NCBI RefSeq assembly: GCF_030272615.1
Contig: NC_081408.1
Span: 612,379,673 to 612,443,672, forward strand
Length of the DNA: 64,000 bases
DNA from: Cryptomeria japonica
Lineage: Eukaryota; Streptophyta; Pinopsida; Cupressales; Cupressaceae
Direction: 5' to 3'
Program-made: the position numbers and the translations under genes
Part shown: one piece after another, positions 48,708-58,594 of the stretch
How positions within the stretch are numbered: the first letter of the stretch is position 1
Layout: the number at the start of each line of letters is the position of its first letter
Notes under the pieces: model-generated
The model's database searches: none
Told to the model about the DNA's origin: nothing
The model's input: only the letters and a program-made list of their open reading frames with translations

Positions 48708-49337
48708 TTGGAATTAGGATTAGGAAAATCTTAGTTAGGTATAAAAATCCCATGGAGAATTGAATGAATCTTTAATGAAACTTGTTGGGTCGATTTCCTT
48801 GTTTGAAGTGCAAAAATAGACCCCTAGAGCCTATACCTTCGAGAAAGGACCAATTGGGTATGTAATAATGCCTTTAAGACATGATTTAACCCCTCAAAAG
48901 ATCTCATAAAATAAAGTAACGAGTTTTAAAGTAGGGATGGGGTGGAAAGATGGATGGGATGTCCAAGTGTGTGTTCCCTCCTTTAATGAGGAAAAGACCT
49001 TTAGTGATATGTGTAAGGAAGTTAAGTAGTAGAACAACTTCCTACACTAACCTTGAGAGGAGGGTAATGAAAAAACATTTACAGATCGTTACAATAGTTG
49101 TAAAAACTTAACAAAAATAAACATAAATAGCATGCATACCACAACATAGTGATTTACATGTGGAAAACCCTTTCAAGAGAAAAAATCCACACTCCAAAAG
49201 CTACCCAATGTATTATTTAGAAATCAATATAATAGATTACAATATACTTGTAGATCAAGCTTATCACAAGAGTATCACCAACTAGAGATTCAGGGGTAAC
49301 TCAATATCTATAAGACTCTTACACAGAACCTCTATCT

Positions 49338-50858
49338 TGTTAGTTAGATGAGAGGGAGGGAGGGGGTGAATCATATAAACTCTATATGCAATATATTCAT
49401 CAGATTCAACCTTGGTAGCCTTTACTTCAATATGCAACAAGGACTGTAAATCATTCAAACTCATAAATGAATACACTTAAAACATCACAACACATTTAAC
49501 ACCAGATTTAACATGGAAACCCAAATAGAGAAAAACAACTATAGGATTTCGGACCCACTAAGAAATATACCCTTCTAGAGTATGCTCGCTTAAAAGCCAA
49601 TCCTGCTACAGATTACATAAACACATTGCTAGATGTGACCCGGTTAAGGGATTTCCCTTAGATCTGTTAGAATCTTGCACTTTGTTAGAAGTGGCCTTGT
49701 CAAAGGATTTCAAACACTCATTCAGAATGTTACCTTGCTAGAGGTTTTACAAGTAAGACTGTTAGGTCTACTCGGTTAAGAGATTTTTTTGTCACTTACA
49801 AAATAAAATAACAGTAATAAAATATATCTGCAACTTCACATCTGAAATGCTAAAGTAGACTCTATGTGCTCAAAATAATCTTGTCATAAGACTTATCTTG
49901 TTCCTTGTTGGGCTTCTCAATCTTTTCTCTAATCAGATCTTGAATCTTCAATGCTCGGTGATCACTACAGCAGCATCATTGTTCTTCTAGTTGCCCGCAT
50001 CATTGTTTATCAACAATTCCTCATTTATAAGCAATTCCTAACCACTTAATCTCCTTGATCGCATTTCCCATGATCAATCTTGGCCATCAGATCATCACAC
50101 TTGACTAGGTTCATTGAATCCTTCGATCTGAAAAATGTTTATCTCGCCTTGGAACTTGTATTCCTTCTTTGGTACTTTTGCTAGGTTATGACCGTTGAAT
50201 TTGTGTTGTAGATCTAACTCTTGCATTTTCATTGTTGTAGATCCTCAAGAAACTTCTTGCATGACATACCAATCATCTATACATCTCTGGCTCATTGGCA
50301 TCCTTCATTTAATAATGCTTTTATTCATCCAATGGGTTCTATTACTGCTCAGTTGTTACTCAGTTAATACTAAACTTTTACTCGGTAGACATTCTGCCTT
50401 TTTTAACTGATATCGATAACTTAGGGTTTTATCGACTAGCTTCTTTGCTCGGTAACATAGAACAGTATCAAACCTATATTCATTTTATTGCTTGAAATCT
50501 TTTCTCCTTCTTCGAATACTCATATATAGGATATCAAAACAATCAAAACAACAAAATCTCATCACTATCTAACTCAGTAATAGTTGCCCATTGAATAACT
50601 TATTACTCCCCTTCATTCTCATTCTTTCTGTGTCACTTACCGACATCTTTATACTCATCAACACATACTCATTAAGATATGGCAACATCATACTGAATCA
50701 GAAAATCAATTTCTTGACATCAATGACAAAATAATATTATTAAGACAGTAGTCATCCTTTATCATTTGTATCAACAATTTTCAACAACCTTCTCAATATC
50801 CTCATAACAAACAAACTTATTGAAAATGCCAACAATCTTTCCTTGAGAAATGCCAACA
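49338..50858 (-). repeat. Copia-3 3' LTR
   Basis: TGTTAGTTAGATGAGAGG...TGCCAACA on the plus strand, 1521 bp. The visible 650 bp of the other LTR (63349 on) match it closely. Its inner end repeats ATGCCAACAATC(T) twice (50826 and 50850), so the exact edge has a small alternative. Confidence 0.88.
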
Positions 50859-51303
50859 ATCTCCCCCTTTGGCATTGATGGCAATACCAACTTTAATGAC
50901 AATACCAACTTGATTTATTCCAATTCCAATTGATTCGGATTCGGATTGTTGTAATTCAATATGCTGTTATCCTTGATTTCTCTTGAAATTCTCTCCCCAG
51001 TCATTAGTCTTCTCCTATCTTCTCCTATTAGTCTTCTCCCCCTTTGACAACAATGCCAAAAAGTAAAACTAATTCATAATTTCTTCCCCTGTGAAGTAAT
51101 TTTCTTGAAGTTAAAACATATACAAATGTATCATCTCAGTCTTGGTCAGAGCAACTTGTCTTCATTCACTGTTTCCTGCACAACTTTAGGCGACCCCCTA
51201 AAGTGTGTAAAGTAGCATCAACTCATTAAATAGTTATTCTATAGAGTCATAGAATTGATGCTTTCACCGAACTTTGTCAGTGAGTAGTGGATAGGGGTAG
51301 GAC
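50859..51303 (-). promoter_or_regulatory. Copia-3 3' non-coding region and PPT
   Basis: On the minus strand AAAGGGGGAGAT abuts the LTR, with AAAGGGGGAGAAG near 51050 and a shorter GGGGAGAG near 50996 further in. ATGCCAAAGGGGG/TTGGCATT pairs recur as in the other two elements. Confidence 0.7.
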
Positions 51304-52005
51304 TCATAACTTGCTTCGGAGATACTCAAAAGTGTCCCTTGGCAGTGGCTTTGTGAAGATGTCTGCTATTTGTTCCTTTGAACTAATATATTCCAGCACA
51401 ACTTTCTTCTCTTGAACTTCTTCTCTGAGATAATGATACTTTATAGAGATATGCTTTGTCTTAGAGTGCATTACCAGATTCTTTGAAATGTTGATAGCAC
51501 TAGTATTATCACAGAATATAGTTTCTGGCTCGGTAACTTTCTCATTCATACCTTCCAAGAGTTGTTTGATCCATGCTATATTGGTGCAATTCAATGCTGA
51601 AGCGACATATTCAGCTTTAGTTGTTGACTGTGAAATGCATCCTTGTTTCTTACTAAGCCAACTCACTAGTCTTTCTCCCAAAAAGAAAGCTCCACTGCTT
51701 GTGCTTTTTCTATCATCAATGTTTCCTACCCAATCAGCATCAGTATAGACTTTTATGTCAAAATCATTCCTCTTTTTATATACTAAGCCATAATCTCCAG
51801 TGCCTCTTAAGTATCTGAAATTTCTCTTGATTGTTGTCATATGGGTTTCTTTGGGATTTGTAGAAAATATTGCAACTATACCTACTGCATGTGCTATATC
51901 TAGCCTGCAATGAACTACATATTGCAACTTTCCAATCATAGATTGGTAAAGTGTCTCATCAACAGATGCAGATTCATCATTCTTTGATAGTTTACAATTG
52001 GTAGT
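51304..52005 (-). pseudogene. Copia-3 RNase H and RT tail, severed from RT
   Basis: Open to its natural stop. It carries the RT tail MIGKLQYVVHCRLDIAHAVG and the RNase H with all expected acidic motifs (YTDADWVG, TKAEYVAS, CDNTSAINIS, KEQIADIFTKPL) and ends FEYLRSKL. Across the TR-GAG insertion (with one GTAGT removed) it is in frame with the RT at 59823. It was functional-looking before that insertion and now has no start of its own. Confidence 0.9.
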
Positions 52006-52190
52006 TGTAGCGTCCTAAAATTGCAACACTTGCAATTTCGACTGCATTTCGGTCTTCACGATGGCGACGCAACACGTAACCTGAATGGAGACCCCAAAAC
52101 TTGCTCACGACACTGAAAACTGCATTTTTCAAGCACCCTAGCCTGAACCTCCTTGCACCCCGTTGTCCCGGAGGTGGGACCCGAGCGCCC

Positions 52191-52267
52191 AGTGCCCTGG
52201 TCCCTCAGGACTAGAGTGCCTAGCGCCCTGGTCCCTCAGGACCAGGGCGCCCAGCGCCCTGGTCCCT
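52191..52267 (+). repeat. 31-bp hairpin minisatellite in TR-GAG 5' LTR
   Basis: Two full 31-bp units and a partial one. The second holds a perfect inverted repeat, arm GCGCCCTGGTCC, loop CTCA, at 52223-52250. The 3' LTR has one unit fewer. Confidence 0.9.
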
Positions 52268-52388
52268 GGGTCCTATTTTGGGCCCGGTTTCCTAAGTGAT
52301 ATCGGGTCTTTTTTATTGCAATTTGGAAATATACTTCCCTGGTCGGCCTAAGGTCGGGAAAATCAGTCTATCAGCCCTAAATGACAAG

Positions 52389-52396
52389 TATATAAG
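52389..52396 (+). promoter_or_regulatory. TATA box of TR-GAG 5' LTR
   Basis: TATATAAG followed by CTACATTTTCTCTCTC, the likely transcription start region. Confidence 0.7.
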
Positions 52397-53267
52397 CTAC
52401 ATTTTCTCTCTCATTTGAAGGAGGAGGATATGTGTACAAAGCGTGGAAATTATACTCAAGCATTCAAGCATTCAAGCATTCAAGCAATTGATCATTCCAA
52501 GTCTCCATTCAAGGCTAAGTGTTGCATTCAAGACAAGGATTCAACCATTGAAGAGGAGATCACATACTACATGCTACAACATACAACATACAACATCTAA
52601 ACCTTCGCACATAAGGATACAAACATCCTTAGAACAAGGTATTAGTACTTGTTTTATAGTCATTTACATTTACAGCTCTTGCTCATTTCTTGGTTAATTC
52701 CAAAACCGGGGTTTGACCTAAAGGCAAACCCCTAATCCCTAACCCCCCAATCGTCTTCTCTTTTCTGTGTGTAGGTTGCAGGTACGCGGCTGAAATTGAA
52801 GATCTGGAATCCTTGTGCAGAGACGAACAGATCCCCCTTCGTTTCGCGGATTTTTCGGAGGACCGTGGCACCGGGCGCTATCGTCCTGACAACTTTTGCT
52901 CAAATTTGCAGGACAGCACCGTATCGACATTTTACTGCTAATTCCAGGTCCGCAGCTTCATCCTATAACCCGAACTCAGTTTATAAGCGAATCTTTATGA
53001 CTTTCTATGCATCCTTAGCTTAATTTCCTTAATCAACATTCTTTACAAAAGAGGGTAGCCTTGCTTTCCTAACCCTTGAAATTCATTTAGCATCCAATCT
53101 TACATCGTGTGGGATTGAATCTTATGAGTTTCAACCCCTCTTTTGAATGTAAAGTCTTCCCCCTAAGTGAAAACCCATCGAATCCTAGCGAACCTCCCTT
53201 CTCTCTCCTTGGAGTTAGAAGAGGGGAGACCAACTAGGGTTCGACCGCGATTTTCCGCTTTACATTT

Positions 53268-53285
53268 TGGTGAACCCGACATGAA
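53268..53285 (+). promoter_or_regulatory. TR-GAG primer-binding site, tRNA-Trp type
   Basis: TGGTGAACCCGACATGAA, 3 bp after the LTR. It is the same site as in the gypsy at 40939-40968 with one change (A for G). Confidence 0.75.
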
Positions 53286-54438
53286 CATCCTTTCTGATTT
53301 TTCATGCTTAGATCTGAAAAAATTGATTACATTTCCATGTTTGATCTTTTGCAAAGTTTTAGAGGTGATTGCATTAAAACCCTAAAATTTCTTTTTAGTA
53401 ATTAAACTTGCGAAATGTCTAAATGTTAATGCTTGTTTCAGATCTGTCCTTCTATTACAAATTATCAATTCATATTTGTGCTTTAATTCTGAAAATTAAG
53501 TGGTTAAAAGTCAAAACCCTAATTTTTGAAACCCTCTTGATTCAACCTTTGTCCGACAATTTGACCAATCAAAACATCTCCAAATCAGCTGTAACTTTGG
53601 ATTCCGCAATAAAATCACAATATCTTTCATCCCTGAAAATTTGGAAAAAAGTTGCGAGGACCGTGTTGCACTCCGAGCGCCATCGTCCCCGACATTTTTT
53701 CCAAAATTTCGGGAGCGAGATCTTGCTGTATTTTCCTGCTAAAATCCAGAATTTTGGCTGATTTTGTCAATTATAACACTTTCAAAATTACAGTCAAAGT
53801 TGGTCTTGTGATTGCTTGGTCTAAGACTCCTAATCATTCAAAAATTATCAAAACTGAAATCTTGTGTCAAAATTGTGTTCTTACTGTCTTAGATCTGAAA
53901 ATTGTATTTGCATTCATTCGAAATTTCAGTGCTTTATTCAAATATTTGCATTTTGTGACTTTTGAAATTAAGTGCCTAATTACAACAACTTTGATTTCTG
54001 CTTTCAAAATTGAATTTTGCGTGAAATTGAGTCAATTTTCAAATTTCAAAATTTGCATTGCTCTTGACATTCCCTCTAAAATCATAAAATTCAAAATTTC
54101 AGTCTCCCTCTCTTTTTCAAAATTCAAATTTGGCATTTTTCGACAATCTTGATAGGGTTCAATTTTGAATTTGCAACTTTAATTTGGCCTATCTACAGAT
54201 CGTAAAATCCCTCAATTTTTTCAGATTAGCTCTAAAATCATCATACCTTTCATCCCTGCAAATTTCGAAAAAAGTTGCAAGGACCGTGTTGCACTCCGAG
54301 CGCCACGGTCCCGAACATTTTTTCTGAAATTTCGGGAGACTGTTGTGATTGCATTTAACAGCTTAAATCTGGAAGATTGGCTGGTTTTACTGAAAATTGC
54401 TACCTCTAAAATCAAAATCTTCTCTCTCTCTCTAGTGC
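53286..54438 (+). other. TR-GAG leader with duplicated module
   Basis: AT-rich leader upstream of gag. A unit of about 105 bp (TTTCATCCCTG...GAAAAAAGTTGC(G/A)AGGACCGTG...TTTCGGGAG) occurs at 53610-53725 and again at 54237-54338. The incidental 166-codon frame at 53652-54152 is low-complexity and was not accepted. Confidence 0.7.
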
Positions 54439-57400
54439 ATGAGTTTTACAACAATAAGCCCTACTTACACTATTCCCGTTAGACGAAGCCGTAGAATTAA
54501 GTCTTTCCGAGGTTTAACTACTGAGGAGATGGAACCTAATTTGAGTAGTCTTTTTAACGAGGACATGGGTAATTCCTCTAATCCTCCTAATGATGAAGAA
54601 GCTCCCCATGAAGTTTCTGTTGAACAACTTTCCAAATTGGATAACCAATTTGACGATTTTCACCAATGGATGTCTCATGAGTATCCTGATAGTCAAGCTC
54701 TTCCTTTAATTGAGGGTCTAAAACGTATGCTTCAAAGTGATAAGAATGGAATTGATGTTTTACGTGGTATCGCACACATTGTGGATTCGAATGTGATGCC
54801 TATGAAGAGTTGTGCTGAATCTTTAGGTTATACACAACCTCCTACACAAGTCAATCATTCTATTCCTTTGACCACTTCTATTGCTAGTATACCTACCTTT
54901 ACATCAAACATCATGGCTACCTCTATACAAGACATTCCTCCTGTGATTACCAGTCATGGGGGCAATCCTCCTTCTTCAATTAACCCTATTCCTTCATTTA
55001 ATCCGACTTCTTCATTCATTCCTTCAATAAGTGTTCCTATTACATCTTCACAAATGAATATGACACAAGGGGGCAATTCATTTAACCATTCCATTCCTCC
55101 TTGTAGTGTTCCTCCTATCCAATCATCCCCTATGGTTGACTATCATAGGGTCCCACCACCTTACTCTTTACCATCTTTCAATAACATCACACCTCCATCT
55201 CAATCTAACACACCTAATATGAACTCTTCGACTGAAGCTACCATTAATAATCTTGCACAAACTGTCTCTTCTTTACAGCAACAAATTGCCTCTATGAATC
55301 AATCTAAGTTTAGTGTGCCCACATTTGATGTTGCAAGCCCACTTTCTCTTGACATTGTTCGAGCTATTCCTCCTAAGCATGTTGAAATCCCGCATTTGGA
55401 ACTTTATAATGGTAAAGGAGATCCTCTAACACATGTTAAGACTTTTCAAACAATATGTACTGATTTTGCTTATGACCAAAGGTTGCTTGCAAAACTATTT
55501 ACTAGAACATTAAGAGACAAAGCCCTACAATGGTATTGCTCGTTGCCTTCTTATTCTATTACTTCTTTCGAACAACTTGCAAATGCTTTCATTCAACAAT
55601 TTCAAAACAATATAAGTCCTAAAGTTACTTTGATTGATTTAATGCATTGTAAACAAGGTGTTAAAGAAAAAGTGACTGATTTCATTGGTAGATATAAGCA
55701 TTTGTATGCTCAAATTTCTTTTCCAGTGCCTGACAATGATATTCAAAGAATCTTTATTTCTAATTTACAAAAAGATATTCGAGACAAACTTCTATTTTCT
55801 GAGTTTACTTATTTCCAACAGTTGTGTGCCACTCTTCACAATTATCAACTGACTGTGAGTCAAATGGAACAATCACATCCTATGGCTCCAAGTGATAAGG
55901 GTGATAGCAGTCAACAACCATTTGGGAAGTTTAAACCGAACAGAGATTCCATCAAATTCAATGAAAACATCATCAACAACAATGTGAATGCAGCATCAGG
56001 TGTGCCTCCTATTTCTAAATTTTTCAGGAAAGAAAGAAAGTATACTCCTTTGAATGAATCATTGCATGATATTATGAATAAGTTATTGGAACAAAATGTG
56101 CTTACCCTTCCTCCTATAAGACAAATTGATCCTGCAAAGATTACTTCACCTTATTTTGATCACAAAGCTTTTTGTCACTTTCATCGTCAGCCTGGGCATG
56201 ATACTGAAAAATGTTTTTCTCTAAAGGGTAAAATTCAAGATTTGATTGATAATAATACTATTTCTGTTTTTGGAGTGAATGATAAAGGCAACACAACTGT
56301 AGCTCCTCCTAACCAAAATCTTCAGATTTTTACTGATCCATTACCTTCTCATACTTCTCATACTTCTAATGTGATTGAGGCTAATGATTCCTCTTTCTCA
56401 TCTGATGGTCTTGTGTCTATGACTCCGAATGTGATTAACTTTGTAGAGCAGCAAGAAAACCCTAAAGAACCTTCCATCACATTTGATTCTAGCGAAACCA
56501 TTAGGGCACCTGATGGTCCTTTATACATAGTTGCAAAAGTCAAGAATATGCCTTGCCGTGGAGTGCTTATTGATCCTTCGTGCATGGTTAATGTTATTAC
56601 TGAAGAATTTCTTTTTACTTTGCAATTGAATCAAGTGATCTATGACAAAACAGATGTGATTGTGAAATTATTTGATGCATTTTCTTCTCCTGCAATTGGT
56701 TCTATTACATTGCCTATTGAGGTCCATAACAAATCCCTTGATGTGAACTTTGCTATTATTCCTTCTTCCGAACAATTTCGTGTGAAGCTTGGCTATCCTT
56801 GGCTATCTTCCATGAAAGCTATTGCTTCTCCTATTCATAAGTGTTTGAAATTTCCCCATAATGGTGAAGTTGTTACTGTCAATCATAGTCTCTTTAAACC
56901 AGCTGAAAGAACCTCTAGTGTTCCTATTGATTACTTTTGGCCCAAACAATTCCAATCTCTTCCTCCGCGAAGTGATCATCTTTTCAAATCTTATCAAAAG
57001 TGGAAAACAGATATGATCCTATCTCTAAGTGAACCTAGAGCACCTAAACTTGACATTCCTATCATTCTTGAGAAGGAAATTCTTCCTTTGAAAGACAAAA
57101 CTAATGTCTTTCCCCAAGAAGATTCCCAACCCGTCCCTATGGATGCGACTATGTCTATGCCTAATAAATCTTCTAAAAATAGACCTAGACCTCCTCGTCA
57201 TGATGGACTTGGTCTTCTTCCTAAACCAAAAACTCCTCCTTTATATGGAGCAGTTCCTCCTCCTGCCTTCTATAGAGAGAAGAGACCTTCTTCTTCTCCT
57301 ATTATCCAGCCTAAGAGACCACAACCTAAACACCCAAGTGATAGGGATGAGAACATTCCTCCTCCTCTATCTTCTACACTTCCTACTAAGACTAGACGTA

Positions 57401-57873
57401 ATCGTTCTGCACGGGAACGTCGACGAAAGCGTCGTCTTAGGGCTCAAGCAGCTGCTTCTCAAACTTTGCAATCTCCACAAACACCTTCAACAAGCATTAT
57501 TCCATTTTCTCCTCAGCCGGATATTGAGCCTAAATCTCTTAAACATAAGATGCATGATGGTCTTGATCCTGTGCGAGTTAAAGATCCTATTTTTATAAAT
57601 CTTGATGATGATATAGATGAAAATGTTACTCCCTTTGCTTCTGATAGTGAATATGAACTTGTTGATGTTGATAACCATTTATCTAATGAATTTTCTAAAG
57701 CACTTATCCTAGCTCCTAGACAAGAACAATGTGGCTTGGAACATGAACATAGCCCTTGTTTGGATCTTGTGATAGCTCCATCTGCTATGTTGGATGTTCC
57801 TCCTCTAGCGTGTTCCCTGCCTTCCCGAAACATTGATCAGCAAGATCGGGGGGTAGATGACATGCTAGACTAG
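54439..57873 (+). CDS. gag: TR-GAG Gag polyprotein with protease-like domain
   Basis: 1144 codons without interruption, ATG to TAG. Residues 1-310: Pro/Ser-rich N-terminal extension with RRSRRIKSFRG near 15-25. About 318-475: retrotransposon Gag capsid domain (ELYNGKGDPLTHVKTF, ALQWYCSLP, FIQQFQNN). About 579-592: zinc-finger-like FCHFHRQPGHDTEKC, as in Tat/Ogre Gag. About 694-805: retropepsin-like fold region, VLIDPSCMVNVI where an active enzyme has D-(T/S/G)-(G/S), then KLGYPWLSS. About 986-1001: Arg-rich NLS or RNA-binding stretch. The acidic C-terminus holds no RT. It should make the particle coat. Protease activity is doubtful. The intact frame over young LTRs suggests recent selection or mobilisation. 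Confidence 0.93.
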   Translation: MSFTTISPTYTIPVRRSRRIKSFRGLTTEEMEPNLSSLFNEDMGNSSNPPNDEEAPHEVSVEQLSKLDNQFDDFHQWMSHEYPDSQALPLIEGLKRMLQSDKNGIDVLRGIAHIVDSNVMPMKSCAESLGYTQPPTQVNHSIPLTTSIASIPTFTSNIMATSIQDIPPVITSHGGNPPSSINPIPSFNPTSSFIPSISVPITSSQMNMTQGGNSFNHSIPPCSVPPIQSSPMVDYHRVPPPYSLPSFNNITPPSQSNTPNMNSSTEATINNLAQTVSSLQQQIASMNQSKFSVPTFDVASPLSLDIVRAIPPKHVEIPHLELYNGKGDPLTHVKTFQTICTDFAYDQRLLAKLFTRTLRDKALQWYCSLPSYSITSFEQLANAFIQQFQNNISPKVTLIDLMHCKQGVKEKVTDFIGRYKHLYAQISFPVPDNDIQRIFISNLQKDIRDKLLFSEFTYFQQLCATLHNYQLTVSQMEQSHPMAPSDKGDSSQQPFGKFKPNRDSIKFNENIINNNVNAASGVPPISKFFRKERKYTPLNESLHDIMNKLLEQNVLTLPPIRQIDPAKITSPYFDHKAFCHFHRQPGHDTEKCFSLKGKIQDLIDNNTISVFGVNDKGNTTVAPPNQNLQIFTDPLPSHTSHTSNVIEANDSSFSSDGLVSMTPNVINFVEQQENPKEPSITFDSSETIRAPDGPLYIVAKVKNMPCRGVLIDPSCMVNVITEEFLFTLQLNQVIYDKTDVIVKLFDAFSSPAIGSITLPIEVHNKSLDVNFAIIPSSEQFRVKLGYPWLSSMKAIASPIHKCLKFPHNGEVVTVNHSLFKPAERTSSVPIDYFWPKQFQSLPPRSDHLFKSYQKWKTDMILSLSEPRAPKLDIPIILEKEILPLKDKTNVFPQEDSQPVPMDATMSMPNKSSKNRPRPPRHDGLGLLPKPKTPPLYGAVPPPAFYREKRPSSSPIIQPKRPQPKHPSDRDENIPPPLSSTLPTKTRRNRSARERRRKRRLRAQAAASQTLQSPQTPSTSIIPFSPQPDIEPKSLKHKMHDGLDPVRVKDPIFINLDDDIDENVTPFASDSEYELVDVDNHLSNEFSKALILAPRQEQCGLEHEHSPCLDLVIAPSAMLDVPPLACSLPSRNIDQQDRGVDDMLD

Positions 57874-58579
57874 TTACATTAGCATAGTAGACTCTCTCCC
57901 CCTCTCTTTTGTTACTTCTTCTATATGTTATTCTCATTCTTCTATTTTGTCGTCCTTAGTGTTGTCTACTTGAGGACGATGCAAAGCATTGAGATCTCTC
58001 GATCTCTCTCATGTTGACTCAAAAGACACATGTGTTCCCTTCTTCTAGGTGACCTTCCTTGATTGGGGAATGAAGAACAATTATGCATACATACATACAG
58101 CATACTGACCCCAAGGAAAGCGAAGTCACCTCGTGCTTTGTGTTTTGTGTCTATTATCCTTGGGCTTATCTCACACTTGGGGGCTAAATCCTTGTGATAA
58201 CGTGCTCCTTTTTCCTTTCTCATTTCTTATGTGTATCACTACGTTAAAACAATCACCCCCGTTGAGGCGTGTGCGATCGCTTTAACGTAGGGGGGCATAC
58301 ACCCTGTCTATCCTTTCAAAGATACTTGAAAATTTCTTGGCAAACTTAGCTTTGTCTTGAAGATTTTTGGTATTTCTTTTACATGACTCATAGCGAGGGA
58401 ACCTTACTACTGACAGTCATGGTTCTTCCTCGTGATCTTCCCTTTTACTTTGTCAATCGAAGTTGTAAGATCCTTAGTCCACTGGGGGCTTGGTGTATCT
58501 TGCCTCCTTGACGTGGTGAAAGTCTTTCAACGTTGTTTCCTTGTACTTTACCGGAAGTATGAGCATACATACTCCCGCT
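57874..58579 (+). other. TR-GAG 3' untranslated region
   Basis: No ORF. Contains CTTGAGGACGATGCAAAGC and ACGTAGGGGGGCAT and GGGGGCTTGGTGTA segments. The last part is homologous to the relic at 23680-23841. Confidence 0.65.
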
Positions 58580-58594
58580 AAAGTGGGGGCTAAA
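58580..58594 (+). promoter_or_regulatory. TR-GAG polypurine tract
   Basis: AAAGTGGGGGCTAAA directly before the 3' LTR. Confidence 0.7.

Larger units (their letters stand above)
46921..49337. other. Non-coding AT-rich interval
   Basis: No supported gene. Contains an imperfect tandem duplication (47075-47228) and a lone MITE-type end (48672-48707). Confidence 0.5.
52006..53264 (+). repeat. TR-GAG 5' LTR
   Basis: 1259 bp. It includes a GC-rich hairpin minisatellite (52191-52267), TATATAAG at 52389, CAAGCATT repeats near 52455, and a GAGGACCGTGGC...ATCGTC module near 52858. The 60-85 codon frames inside it recur in the other LTR and are incidental. Confidence 0.95.

Noticed and set aside
52415-53385. 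Small open frames of 60-85 codons in the TR-GAG LTRs (repeated at 58973-59581)
   Set aside because: Overlapping, on both strands, identical only because the LTRs are duplicates; no recognisable features.
53423-54152. 112- and 166-codon frames in the TR-GAG leader
   Set aside because: Low-complexity Phe/Lys/Ile composition, overlapping frames, and the first lies in a duplicated leader unit.
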